Shown: positions 8,007 to 16,086, counted from the stretch's first letter. The stretch: DNA of 64,000 nucleotides from Velthaea sp965214335 (GCA_965214335.1 CBDCBO010000014.1:558001-622000); one strand, 5' to 3'. Notes: generated from the sequence alone by a model not told the origin. Translations and numbers: made by a program.

Positions 8007-9187
8007 CCGCGTTGGTGATCCACGTCGGCCAGGCGCTATTTGCCGCCGGCGCGATGGCATGGCAAGTCGGTTGGAGTCTCGTGCTTGGTTTTGTGCTTTC
8101 GGGCATTATTCAGGCAGTCGTTTCGAAGGAGCGGATGCGCGAGCAACTTGGCCAAAGCGGCATTCGCGAGATTGCCCTTGCGACCGGCTACGGTGCCGCA
8201 AGTTCGAGCTGCTCGTACGCTGCTGCGGCACTGAGCCGAACGCTGTTTAAGAAAGGCGCGGGGCTCGCGCCGTCGCTCGCGTTTTTATTTTCTTCTACCA
8301 ACCTCGTGATCGAGCTGGGCATCATCCTGTATCTGCTCATGGGCTGGCAGTTCACAGTCGCCGAGTGGGTCGGCGGCGTGGTGCTCGTCGCTATCATGTC
8401 GGTGCTCGTGAAGCTGACATATCCCAAGCGGCTCGTCCAAGAAGCACGCACGCATAAGGAAAGCGGCGCCGGCCACGAACACGGCAGCGAGACCGTCGAA
8501 GGCGCGACGCTTTGGCAAAAGCTCCGCAATCCGCGCACTCCGATCCTTGTCGCGCAAAGCGTCGCAATGGACTGGTCGATGCTCTGGAAGGACGTCATCG
8601 GCGGCTTTCTCATTGCCGGCTTTCTCGCCGTCTTCGTACCACCGCATGCTTGGCAAACGCTATTTCTCGCCGGAGCGCCGGCCGTCGTCCAGATTCCCGC
8701 CAATGCTCTCGCCGGCGCGGTGATCGCCATCCTCACCTTCGTCTGCTCGATCGGCAACGTTCCGATGGCGGCGATTCTGTGGGGCACCGGTATCTCGTTC
8801 GGCGGCGTGCTCGCATTCCTGTACGCGGATCTCATCGTCCTACCGCTGCTCGATGTCTATCGCAAGTACTACGGTTGGCGGATGGCCGCGTATATCTTCG
8901 CGATTTTCTTCGCGACGATGGTCAGCTCGGCGATGCTCATGGATGTCGTCTTTTCAGCGCTGCATGCGGTTCCGAGGCCGAACACGCATATGCTTGCGAT
9001 GGTTGAATCGTTTTCATTCAACTACACGTTCTGGCTCAACGTCCTGGCCGCCGGCGCCGTCGCGTGGTTTGCTTATCTCAACGGTAAGCATCCGATGGAC
9101 ATGATGGGCCATCACGACCATGCCGCAATGGAACATCACGACGAACATCATCCCGGCGCCGGTGCCACCGCTGGCCAAATGCGGTGA
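8003..9187 (+). CDS. DUF318 / UPF0718 family permease
   Basis: This 394-residue polytopic membrane protein has about eight helices in two halves. The repeated signature of the family is visible as YGAASSSCSYAAAALSR in the first half and FVCSIGNVPMAAILWGTG in the second, each with a conserved cysteine. A His-rich linker (HEHGSE) and a His/Met-rich tail (MDMMGHHDHAAMEHHDEHH) suggest metal binding. Relatives include ArsP, which exports trivalent organoarsenicals. Here the coupling to a copper-type CsoR argues for export or handling of a thiophilic metal, which is inference. It starts with GTG at 8003, overlapping csoR. Confidence 0.75.
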   Translation: MTALVIHVGQALFAAGAMAWQVGWSLVLGFVLSGIIQAVVSKERMREQLGQSGIREIALATGYGAASSSCSYAAAALSRTLFKKGAGLAPSLAFLFSSTNLVIELGIILYLLMGWQFTVAEWVGGVVLVAIMSVLVKLTYPKRLVQEARTHKESGAGHEHGSETVEGATLWQKLRNPRTPILVAQSVAMDWSMLWKDVIGGFLIAGFLAVFVPPHAWQTLFLAGAPAVVQIPANALAGAVIAILTFVCSIGNVPMAAILWGTGISFGGVLAFLYADLIVLPLLDVYRKYYGWRMAAYIFAIFFATMVSSAMLMDVVFSALHAVPRPNTHMLAMVESFSFNYTFWLNVLAAGAVAWFAYLNGKHPMDMMGHHDHAAMEHHDEHHPGAGATAGQMR

Positions 9188-9388
9188 AACACGTTCGCGC
9201 TGGCGGTAGTGACGGCGTCACGTGGGTCAGCGAAAAGCGCGACCGATCGTGGCGATGACTGCCGTTACCGCGGTTATCGTCGGTTTAAATCCTAAACAGC
9301 GCGCGGGGCGTCACGTTCACGCTGTAAGGAAAACAAACCCGGTATGGATATTAGTAATTACGGATCCCGAGGATGAGAATTGAATCCT

Positions 9389-9985
9389 TTACAACAGGCG
9401 TTCGGATCGCCGCAGCGCTCGGATTATTTCGGTTGTCTGTCGGATCCGCGCGATACGCGGCAGAATATTCGCTATGGCGAATTCGTGTAAGCCGGGTGCG
9501 ACGCTGCCGCATGCGTCAGCGGCGATCACCACATTGTAGTTAAGATCGAAAGCGGCGCGTGCCGTAGCCTCGACACCGAGGTTGGTTGCCACTCCACAGA
9601 TGACGACGGTGTCACACCGTCGGCGGCGGAGTTGTAGATCGAGTTCGGCACCAAAAAAGGCGCTCATCTGGCGCTTCGTGATGCGGACGGCGGCCGGCAG
9701 TGCATCGATCTCCGGCACGAGCGTCGCAAAGTCGGCCGGGAGACCGTCCTTAGGTAGCGCCCAGGGCGTGTCGGCAGTGCCCTTCGGTGCATCGGCATAG
9801 TCAGGCGAGAAGTTTGTCGTGGTCAGAACGATGGGCGCTTTCGCATCCGCGAAGGCACGCCCGAGCGTCGCCGCCCGCCTGACGATTTCGCTCTTACCGA
9901 ACGGCACCGGCTCCGGCTCTAAGACGCCGAGCTGCAAATCTACGACCACGAGCGCAGTGGTCGTGCCTTCAAAGTTCAGGTTCAC
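9389..9985 (-). CDS. Isochorismatase-like cysteine hydrolase family protein lacking the nucleophile
   Basis: This 198-residue single-domain protein has the isochorismatase fold: ALVVVDLQLG supplies the catalytic Asp16 and ITKRQMSAFFG the catalytic lysine. At the nucleophile position the sequence is GVATNLGVEATARAA, with Gly137 where cysteine is expected, so the usual Cys-dependent hydrolysis should not occur. Subfamilies with this change exist and their activity is unclear. The GTG start overlaps the stop codon of the dehydrogenase remnant (GTGA), which suggests the two were once a coupled pair. The preceding 9188-9388 shows no gene. Confidence 0.8.
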   Translation of the reverse strand: MNLNFEGTTTALVVVDLQLGVLEPEPVPFGKSEIVRRAATLGRAFADAKAPIVLTTTNFSPDYADAPKGTADTPWALPKDGLPADFATLVPEIDALPAAVRITKRQMSAFFGAELDLQLRRRRCDTVVICGVATNLGVEATARAAFDLNYNVVIAADACGSVAPGLHEFAIANILPRIARIRQTTEIIRALRRSERLL

Positions 9986-10158
9986 CGGTCGGTTCCTAAC
10001 TCAGACATGTCGATCACGATCTTTCCGAAAGCTCCGCGGGTAAGGTGGTCGAACGCGGCTTGCCGTTCTTCGAACACATAGCGACGATCGATGATTGGCT
10101 TTCGTCCGGTCCGGTCGACGGCGCGCATCAAATCATCGAGAAGGGCTCGGCGTCGGCG
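9982..10158 (-). pseudogene. C-terminal remnant of a zinc-type alcohol dehydrogenase / quinone oxidoreductase
   Basis: This minus-strand frame of 58 codons has no start codon and follows an in-frame TAA. It reads ALLDDLMRAVDRTGRKPIID, then RRYVFEERQAAFDHLTRGAF and GKIVID. This matches the last 50-60 residues of medium-chain dehydrogenases (pattern RPVIDRVFPFEEAxxAxxHLxSGxxFGKVVI). The remaining about 270 residues of such an enzyme are absent; the region upstream is occupied by the next gene. Its stop overlaps the GTG of the hydrolase-like gene, so truncation happened by deletion of the 5' part. Confidence 0.7.
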
Positions 10159-10211
10159 TTAATCGATACGGAGGCTGTTACGCCCGTGCGGGTCGATGAC
10201 CAATCGCTTCA

Positions 10212-10745
10212 TCAGACTGTGGCGCTTGAGGATGCGGGCTCGACACGATCCCATACATCGTTAAAGGCCGCCATATCCAGAAACTCGGTAGCTTTCGTGA
10301 TGCGGCCGCCTCGCATCTGGAGTATGAAAACGTAATTATTCGCGTACGGCTTGCCGTCGCGCGTCGTGCCTTCGGCCTCGGCGAGGACGGCAACGTCGTT
10401 GCCATCGGACCAGATCTTTAGGGCACGCGGCGTGGGTGGCTTGTTGAAACGCGCCATGAACGGCGTTGCGACGTCTTTCAAAAACACGCTTTTAGGAAAA
10501 CTTCCGCAATGCGCAGCGGTGCCCGGAATCACGATTAACGCGTCGTCGGTCATTAGATCGAAGAGCGAACCACGGCCGGCAGTCCATTTTCGAAAAATCT
10601 CACGCACGGCTCGCAGATGGTGAATCCGCGCGAAACGGGTCGCGACCGCTACGCCGATCGCACCGATGGGCATGAGGAATTTCGCTAGGTTTTTCACTAT
10701 CTGTGCCGACCTCCAAGGTTCTTCGAGTAAGCCGTACTGTATCAC
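10212..10745 (-). CDS. SnoaL / NTF2-like domain protein
   Basis: This 177-residue protein has an N-terminal hydrophobic stretch (LAKFLMPIGAIGVAVATRFA) and a SnoaL-like fold: helices with FRKWTAGRGSLFDLMTDDAL, then strands (VAVLAEAEGTTRDGKPYANNY, VFILQMRGGRITKATEFLD). NTF2-like folds serve as small enzymes or ligand-binding cones and the role here is unknown. It is transcribed divergently from a CGNR regulator, and a 28-bp palindrome sits at its 5' end. The GTG at 10745 lies inside that palindrome, so either the transcript is leaderless or the true start is further in. Homology to the NTF2 domain begins only near residue 40. Confidence 0.65.
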   Translation of the reverse strand: MIQYGLLEEPWRSAQIVKNLAKFLMPIGAIGVAVATRFARIHHLRAVREIFRKWTAGRGSLFDLMTDDALIVIPGTAAHCGSFPKSVFLKDVATPFMARFNKPPTPRALKIWSDGNDVAVLAEAEGTTRDGKPYANNYVFILQMRGGRITKATEFLDMAAFNDVWDRVEPASSSATV

Positions 10746-10771
10746 ACCGTTGTTATCATTTACAACGGTGT
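10744..10771. promoter_or_regulatory. 28-bp palindromic operator between divergent genes
   Basis: ACACCGTTGT-N8-ACAACGGTGT is a perfect inverted repeat with 10-base arms. It overlaps the start of the NTF2-like gene and lies 60 bases before the CGNR regulator gene, the expected site for a dimeric regulator of the pair. Confidence 0.75.
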
Positions 10772-10818
10772 AGAAGAATTTCGAAGAGAGGCGCTCAAAA
10801 CGCCTTTTGGCGGTGTGA

Positions 10819-10824
10819 TAGAAT
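10819..10824 (+). promoter_or_regulatory. -10 element of the CGNR regulator gene
   Basis: TAGAAT lies 7 bases before the ATG at 10832, which predicts a leaderless transcript. A small inverted repeat CGCC-TTTT-GGCG (10801-10812) lies just upstream; no good -35 is visible. Confidence 0.45.
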
Positions 10825-10831
10825 TGCTTGC

Positions 10832-11470
10832 ATGATTGCTCGAGAAACGGAGGGCCCGGAATGGAAAGCCGGATTCATTTTTGTCGCGAATCAGCTGTGT
10901 TTGGATTTCCTCAACACGCGACTCACTCAGCGCACAGAGGCATTTGAGTTCCTGACCGACGTGCATGCCGTCGGTCGCTGGTTGTCGGCCGCCGGCCTCG
11001 TGTCACCAGCGAACGCACGCGAAGCCGCCGCCCGTTGGGCTTTACGACCGGACGGCGAAGCGTTCATGACTGGACTTTGGGCGTTTCGCGACGAGCTGCG
11101 CGACGCAGTTCTTTCTTTCGAAGCTGGAAAGAAACCGAGGGCGACATTTATCGCAAAGCTTAATCGTCTTCTCGCCGACCATCCGATCCGTTACGAGATG
11201 CAGATGGCGAAGACTCAGCCGAAGCTGCGACGCCGCAGCGACCTTGAGGTGCCCGACGACGTCTATGGGCCGCTTGCCGACGCCGCGGCTTCCCTATTCA
11301 CGGGCGATCGATCACGAGTCCGTAAGTGTGAAGCCTGTCCCGGACAATTTTATGACACGAGCAAGAAGGGCGCACGGCGCTGGTGCAGCATGCGGCGTTG
11401 CGGAAACCGGGTGAAAGTAGCTGCCTATACGCAACGGCAGACGTTAGGCGCACCAATACGGCAACGATGA
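10832..11470 (+). CDS. ABATE / CGNR zinc-finger transcriptional regulator
   Basis: This 212-residue protein has two known parts: an N-terminal ABATE domain (FVANQLCLDFLNTRLTQR, residues about 12-30) and a C-terminal CGNR zinc finger (CEACPGQFYDTSKKGARRWC followed by SMRRCGNRVKVAAY). The four zinc cysteines are present. Such proteins are predicted stress- or ligand-responsive DNA-binding regulators. It probably binds the 28-bp palindrome upstream and controls itself and the divergent NTF2-like gene, which is inference from position. The ATG at 10832 is chosen from the conserved N-terminus and the -10 element 7 bases before it. The following 11471-11691 shows no supportable gene. Confidence 0.8.
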   Translation: MIARETEGPEWKAGFIFVANQLCLDFLNTRLTQRTEAFEFLTDVHAVGRWLSAAGLVSPANAREAAARWALRPDGEAFMTGLWAFRDELRDAVLSFEAGKKPRATFIAKLNRLLADHPIRYEMQMAKTQPKLRRRSDLEVPDDVYGPLADAAASLFTGDRSRVRKCEACPGQFYDTSKKGARRWCSMRRCGNRVKVAAYTQRQTLGAPIRQR

Positions 11471-11691
11471 GAAGCAACGCAGCCGACGCCCAACGGTCGG
11501 GCCATAATGTTGAGTGCGGAGCCGGGATGCAAAGTGCGTCGTCCTAGAGCGGACCGCTTTCGGGACGTCAGCGTCTGTGTCGAAAAGCCTTGAAAGTACG
11601 GTATAAACTGTTTTGCGAGCGCGTCATGTCAGATAATCACAACAGCCAAACCACCGTCGCAGCCGGCTCAGTCGCACCTATAATAAGTCAT

Positions 11692-12597
11692 TCATGGTGT
11701 AGCGGCGACCCGCGTCGCGGACCCCGCTCGCGTGATGTCCTGGTGCGGCGGAGCACCGAACATCCGCGCGTACTCGCGACTGAATTGTGACGGACTTTCG
11801 TAGCCAACGCGATAAGCGGCCGTCTCGGCGTTGGTTGCATCGTCGATCATGAGGTTGCGAGCTTTTAACAGCCGCAATTGTTTCTGATATTGCAGCGGCG
11901 TCATTGACGTCATCGCCTTGAAGATGCGATGAAACGCCGACGGGCTCATGCCCGCATTCATAGCGAGCTCGTCGATGCGGATCGTATCGGTGAAACGCTT
12001 GCGTAGCTCGTGGATCGCCGCGACGACGCTGGGCGACCGATCGACGCCGAAAACGATCGTTGCCACGTCGCCGCCGATGGAGCCCGAAAGCAACCAGTAG
12101 CAAAGCTCGCGCATGATCGCCGGAACGAGTACCGGAATGGCGCGTGGCGCGTCGAGCAATTGCACGAGCCGGCGGACGCAGTCCGAGATCCGGCTATCGA
12201 TATCCGCGACGAAGACGCCGCCCGAAACGTCGTGACTCGGCGCGAGTTGCTCGAGCCCGTTGAGCACTTCGCGCATCACCGTCAGATCGAACTCGACGAT
12301 CGCGCCCAGATATGGCACCTCGAAACTCGCTTCGCTCACGACGCCGATCCCCGGCATCTCGATCCCGACCACGAGCGCCTGGCCGGTCCGATAGATGAAA
12401 CGGCGCGACCCAAAGGTACCCGTCTTCGCCCCCTGGGCAACGAGACAGATCGCCGGCTTGTAGATTAGCGGCATCGGCGGCATCAAACCATCGGATCGAA
12501 CCAGCGTCAGTCCGTCGATCGCGGTCGAATACGGCTGATGTCCCGGCTCGGGGTTCGTATGTGCGGCGATCTCATGCGCAAGTGCGGCTGTCGACAT
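11692..12597 (-). CDS. AraC-family transcriptional regulator (AraC_N plus HTH_18)
   Basis: This regulator of about 301 residues has an N-terminal cupin-like AraC_N domain (GLTLVRSDGLMPPMPLIYKP, AICLVAQGAKTGTFG) and a C-terminal double helix-turn-helix (RIDELAMNAGMSPSAFHRIF and YRVGYESPSQFSREYARMFG). Regulators of this subfamily are often encoded back to back with a short-chain dehydrogenase or aldo-keto reductase that they control, as here. The start at 12597 (MSTAALAHEI) fits the domain boundary. The 112-base gap to the SDR gene must hold both promoters. Confidence 0.88.
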   Translation of the reverse strand: MSTAALAHEIAAHTNPEPGHQPYSTAIDGLTLVRSDGLMPPMPLIYKPAICLVAQGAKTGTFGSRRFIYRTGQALVVGIEMPGIGVVSEASFEVPYLGAIVEFDLTVMREVLNGLEQLAPSHDVSGGVFVADIDSRISDCVRRLVQLLDAPRAIPVLVPAIMRELCYWLLSGSIGGDVATIVFGVDRSPSVVAAIHELRKRFTDTIRIDELAMNAGMSPSAFHRIFKAMTSMTPLQYQKQLRLLKARNLMIDDATNAETAAYRVGYESPSQFSREYARMFGAPPHQDITRAGSATRVAATP

Positions 12598-12709
12598 GCA
12601 CTTATCAACCTGAACGGCGCGGCGAGCGATGCATCCAACGCTACGAATAGGCAAGAATGAGACTGAAACCGGCATTCAATTCAACGGCGGGGCGGCGTAG
12701 TATTGAGGA

Positions 12710-13489
12710 ATGACGATGCAAACACTTCTACCAACAGGCACGAAAATCGCGGTTGTGACGGGCGGCAGCCGCGGTCTCGGCCGAGAGACGGTTCTCGCGC
12801 TCGCCAAGCGCGGCGTCGCTTCGATTTTCACCTATCACACGAAGCGGACCGACGCGGACCGCGTCGTTGATGCCGTGCGCGCCATCGGCAGTAGCGCCTA
12901 CGCCGTTCAGCTCGACGTCAGTGACGTGGCCTCGTACGCTGCATTCGAGACGAACGTGCGAGCGGCGATCGCAGAGTTTGGCGGCCAACGGTTCGATTAT
13001 CTCATCAATAATGCCGGCACGTCGCTTCACGCAGCGTTCACCGAAACGACCGAAGCTCAACTCGACGAGATGTACGCGGTACATTTCAAGGCGCCGTACA
13101 TGCTCACGCAGCGCTTGCTGCCGCTCATGAACGACGGCGGCCGCATCGTCAACATCTCATCGGGACTTGCGCGCTTCAGCTATCCCGGCAGCAGCGCCTA
13201 CGCCGCGATGAAGGGCGCGATCGAGGTGCTCACGCGCTACCAGGCCGCCGAGCTCGGGGCGCGTGGTATCGCGGCGAACACCGTCGCGCCGGGCGCAATC
13301 GCAACCGATTTCAGCGGCGGGATGGTTCGCGACAATCCGCAAGTCAACGAACGCATTGCCGGGGTTACGGCACTCGGACGCGTCGGTCAGCCGGAGGACA
13401 TCGGGCCAATGATCGCGTCGCTGCTTTCCGACGACAACCGCTGGATCAACGCGCAGCGCATCGAAGTGTCGGGCGGGATGAGCCCCTAG
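12710..13489 (+). CDS. Short-chain dehydrogenase/reductase
   Basis: This classical SDR of 259 residues has the dinucleotide-binding TGGSRGLGRE near the N-terminus, NNAGTS, the catalytic Ser in ISSGLARFSYPG and the YxxxK pair in AYAAMKG, and ends with VSGGMSP. The basic residues after the first strand (KRTD) favour NADPH. The substrate is unknown. The start is ambiguous: ATG 12710 has TAGTAT 6 bases upstream (leaderless reading), while ATG 12716 has GAGGA (12705-12709) at a normal distance. The gene faces the AraC regulator that probably controls it. Nothing is seen in 13490-13614. Confidence 0.88.
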   Translation: MTMQTLLPTGTKIAVVTGGSRGLGRETVLALAKRGVASIFTYHTKRTDADRVVDAVRAIGSSAYAVQLDVSDVASYAAFETNVRAAIAEFGGQRFDYLINNAGTSLHAAFTETTEAQLDEMYAVHFKAPYMLTQRLLPLMNDGGRIVNISSGLARFSYPGSSAYAAMKGAIEVLTRYQAAELGARGIAANTVAPGAIATDFSGGMVRDNPQVNERIAGVTALGRVGQPEDIGPMIASLLSDDNRWINAQRIEVSGGMSP

Positions 13490-13614
13490 CGATTCCCGAC
13501 ACCAAAGTGCCACGGCTTTAGATCCGACGCTTATGTACGATGCGACGCGTAGGCGAACATCGGTGTCAACGCGCTGCTGTCGCGACCGCAGCGCGTTACA
13601 CTTCCGCGATCCCC

Positions 13615-14526
13615 TTAGTCGCTCGAATGCTGTAACAGTTTTTTGGTCAAGACTTCGGCCTTGCTTGCGATAAGATCGCGGATTTCACGCACTCGTTCCG
13701 GCGACTGACCCTTGGGGTCCGCAAGCCCCCAGTCGTCGTCGACGCGCGGGATGCCCTCGACATCACAGCCCATCGTGACGATCCAATCGGCGCGAGCGGC
13801 AAGTGCGGGATCGACGAGTTTCGGCCGCGCGCGCGCAATGTCGATGTCGACTTCGGCCATTGCCGCGACGACGCCGGTGTCTGGGCGATCGGCTGCGATC
13901 GTTCCAGCGGACGCAACGTCGATGTCGTCGCCGGCGAAGCGCCGGAGGAACGCTTCAGCCATTTGGCTGCGACCGGTATTGTGACGGCAGACGAACAGAA
14001 CGAACGGCTTCAAGATTTTTTCCAGCGCCATGACGTCGACGAAGCGACCATCGAGCCGGCCTTGCTCGCGAAACGTTCCTACGGTGCGGAATCCGAGTTT
14101 GCCGTAAAGCTGCAGCCCTGCGGCATTGAAGGGTAACGCGAAGAGCACGAGCTTGTGGAACCCCTCGCACTTCGCACGACGTTCGAGCGAACCGAGCAAC
14201 TGCGATCCAACGCCGGTTCCGCGCGCGGCGCGCTCGATGTAGATCGACAGATCGGCGACGCCGCGGTATGCACAGCGCTGCGAATACGGATTGAGCGATG
14301 CCCAGCCCACCGTCCGCCCATCGCGTTCGGCGACGAGCACGCGATATCGATCGGCGTGGGCCGCGTACCACTCCAGCAGCGCTTCCTCGGTCTTCGGATC
14401 CTCGTCCAGCGTGGCGCTGCGATCCTCGATGCCCTGATTATATATAGCGCGAATTGCGGCAAGATCACCGGCGGCGGCGTCACGAATGTGTAGCAAGGCG
14501 GTGGCGTTAGCGTTAACGGACGACAT
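13615..14526 (-). CDS. ArsN-like N-acetyltransferase fused to LMW-type arsenate reductase
   Basis: This 303-residue fusion has residues 1-170 as a GNAT acetyltransferase of the phosphinothricin/ArsN type (IRDAAAGDLAAIRAIYNQGI, acetyl-CoA loop ERAARGTGVGSQLL). Residues about 172-303 are a low-molecular-weight-phosphatase arsenate reductase with the CX5R loop VCRHNTGRSQMAEAF and the acid WGLADPKGQ. The usual third ArsC cysteine (CP after MGC) is absent: the sequence is MGCDVEGIPRVDDD. The ArsC half would reduce As(V) to As(III); the ArsN half may modify arsenic-containing herbicides or antibiotics. The ATG at 14526 is fixed by GGAGGAT 7 bases upstream. It is the last gene of the ars operon. Confidence 0.85.
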   Translation of the reverse strand: MSSVNANATALLHIRDAAAGDLAAIRAIYNQGIEDRSATLDEDPKTEEALLEWYAAHADRYRVLVAERDGRTVGWASLNPYSQRCAYRGVADLSIYIERAARGTGVGSQLLGSLERRAKCEGFHKLVLFALPFNAAGLQLYGKLGFRTVGTFREQGRLDGRFVDVMALEKILKPFVLFVCRHNTGRSQMAEAFLRRFAGDDIDVASAGTIAADRPDTGVVAAMAEVDIDIARARPKLVDPALAARADWIVTMGCDVEGIPRVDDDWGLADPKGQSPERVREIRDLIASKAEVLTKKLLQHSSD

Positions 14527-14540
14527 CGGGATCCTCCGAT

Positions 14541-15230
14541 TCAGTTCGCGAGTACTGCGGTGTCGGCGGCGGCCGGTGAGAACGGCACCAGCCAACGAAA
14601 GAGCGCAGTCGCCGCGAAAGCGCCGAGCAGTTGGGCGAGAATGAACGGCCCGACGTCGATCGGTCGAATGCCGGCAAAGGTGTCGCTGAGCGATCGCGCG
14701 ACCGTGACGGCTGGATTTGCGAACGACGTGGATGAGGTGAACCAGTACGCTCCGACAATATACGCGGCGACCGCATACGGCGTCGAGCTACTGCGCGTTC
14801 GCGAGCAGCCCCAGATAACGGCGAGCAGTCCGAACGTCGCGACAAACTCGCTAAGGAGTTGCGCGCCGCCGGCACGCGTGTGCTGCGACGCCGCGAACGG
14901 TGCCAGACCAAAAATCGTGTTCGCGAGCGCGACGCCGGCGACGGCGCCGCTGAGTTGCGCACCGATATAGGCGGGAACATCACGCCACAAGAACCCGCGC
15001 TGCCACGCATCGGCAAGCGTGACCGCGGGATTGAGGTGCGCCCCGGAAATTGGGCCAAACGCGACGATGATTGCGATAAGTGCACCGCCGGTCGCGACCG
15101 CATTCGCGAGTAGCGTGATGCCGACGTTGCCGCCGCTGAGCCGTTCGGCCATGATGCCCGAACCGACAACCGCTAGCAGCAAAAGCGCCGTGCCGATTGC
15201 TTCGGCCACCGCACGACGCGCGAGGTTCAT
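14541..15230 (-). CDS. MIP-family aquaporin / arsenite channel (AqpS-like)
   Basis: This 229-residue channel has six membrane helices. The first pore motif is NPA (ISGAHLNPAVTLADAW) and the second is NPA (STSFANPAVTVARSLSD). In ars operons such channels let As(III) leave the cell after ArsC has reduced arsenate, replacing an ArsB or Acr3 pump. No pump gene is present in this operon. The ATG at 15230 lies one base after the stop of arsI (TGAGATG), so coupling is tight. Water/glycerol function cannot be excluded from sequence alone. Confidence 0.85.
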   Translation of the reverse strand: MNLARRAVAEAIGTALLLLAVVGSGIMAERLSGGNVGITLLANAVATGGALIAIIVAFGPISGAHLNPAVTLADAWQRGFLWRDVPAYIGAQLSGAVAGVALANTIFGLAPFAASQHTRAGGAQLLSEFVATFGLLAVIWGCSRTRSSSTPYAVAAYIVGAYWFTSSTSFANPAVTVARSLSDTFAGIRPIDVGPFILAQLLGAFAATALFRWLVPFSPAAADTAVLAN

Positions 15231-15231
15231 C

Positions 15232-15669
15232 TCAGCAACACGCGGCCGGCGCGGCCGCTGCCACGTCACCGTCGCAACTCGTAAACGCTTCGATGTCTGG
15301 GACTTCGCTTTCGCCAACCACGAAATAGGTTTCCCAACGACGGCCGTCGGGATCGGTTGCCCAAATCTTATTTTGTACGGCGTAGCAACACGTTTCGCCG
15401 GCCTCGACATCCACGCCGTAGCCGGCTTGCTGGAAACGTGCGGTCGCGGCATCGACCTCTTCGGGTCTCTCCACCACGACGCCGTAGTGCGCGCCTGCGC
15501 CGACATTCGTGGTCGCATCGAGGTCGAGCGCGAGCTCGAGGCCAGGCTGCTCGGTCACAAATAGCGCGTAGTCGGGGTAGTGTTTGACTGGATCGGACGC
15601 CAGCAGCGTGCGATAGAACGCTACGCTCGCGCCGAGATCGCGTGTCGAGAGGTTGAGATGCACTTTCAT
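15232..15669 (-). CDS. arsI: ArsI-like glyoxalase-fold C-As lyase
   Basis: This 145-residue vicinal-oxygen-chelate protein starts MKVHLNLSTRDLGASVAFYR and carries the hallmarks of ArsI, the dioxygenase that cleaves the carbon-arsenic bond of trivalent methyl- and aromatic arsenicals. The vicinal cysteines are in AGETCCYAVQNKIWATDPDG, the metal His and Glu are in AHYGVVVE and RRWETYFV, and a Cys-rich tail ends ACC. The start overlaps the arsR stop by 4 bases (ATGA). A cadmium-induced CadI-like assignment is the alternative; the arsenic neighbours favour ArsI. Confidence 0.85.
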   Translation of the reverse strand: MKVHLNLSTRDLGASVAFYRTLLASDPVKHYPDYALFVTEQPGLELALDLDATTNVGAGAHYGVVVERPEEVDAATARFQQAGYGVDVEAGETCCYAVQNKIWATDPDGRRWETYFVVGESEVPDIEAFTSCDGDVAAAAPAACC

Positions 15670-15998
15670 ACGAGAACCTTTCTCGGGATGACGGATGCAA
15701 GCGCCGATTCCAAGCGAGCACGCGCATCCGGTGCCAGTGAATAGTAGCCCCAGGTTCCGCGACGCACGGAGTTGACGAGGCCGGCGTCTTTGAGCAGCTT
15801 GAGGTGGTGCGAAACCGTCGATTGATTGAGGTCGAGCCCGGCAGTAAAGTCGCAGACGCAAACCTCATCGGCGGCCCGCGCCAACGTTGCCAGGATAGCC
15901 ACCCGCGCCGGATCGGCTAGGGCCTTGAAAAGCGTCGCTTCGTCGGCCACATCCCCGCCGTACACGAGCGTCTCCGGACAGCAGCGTTGAATCGACAT
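15666..15998 (-). CDS. arsR: ArsR-family arsenic-responsive repressor
   Basis: This 110-residue winged-helix repressor has a metal site in EVCVCDFTAGLDLNQSTVSH, the CVC motif of arsenic-sensing ArsR at the DNA-recognition helix, plus an extra Cys pair near the N-terminus (QRCCPE). As(III) binding would release the operator at 16019-16034. It is the first gene of arsR-arsI-aquaporin-arsN/C, all on the minus strand. The ATG at 15998 has a -10 only 6 bases upstream and so is predicted to be leaderless. Confidence 0.92.
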   Translation of the reverse strand: MSIQRCCPETLVYGGDVADEATLFKALADPARVAILATLARAADEVCVCDFTAGLDLNQSTVSHHLKLLKDAGLVNSVRRGTWGYYSLAPDARARLESALASVIPRKVLV

Positions 15999-16004
15999 AC
16001 TTCG

Positions 16005-16034
16005 ATGCTATGCGTTAGATTGATATTTGTCAAT
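16005..16034 (-). promoter_or_regulatory. ars promoter and ArsR operator
   Basis: On the minus strand TTGACA (16033-16028), a 17-base spacer and TAGCAT (16010-16005) precede the arsR ATG by 6 bases. ATTGA-N6-TCAAT (16019-16034) is a perfect inverted repeat overlapping the -35, as expected for ArsR repression. Confidence 0.8.
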
Positions 16035-16086
16035 ACAGCGTCCAATACGCACGCCACGGTGCCGCCCACGGTGATCCGGGTGCGAG

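Noticed and set aside
11590..11790. Short plus-strand frame before the AraC gene end
   Set aside because: It starts near TATAAA but has no ribosome-binding site and runs into the antisense of the AraC C-terminus; no homology evident.
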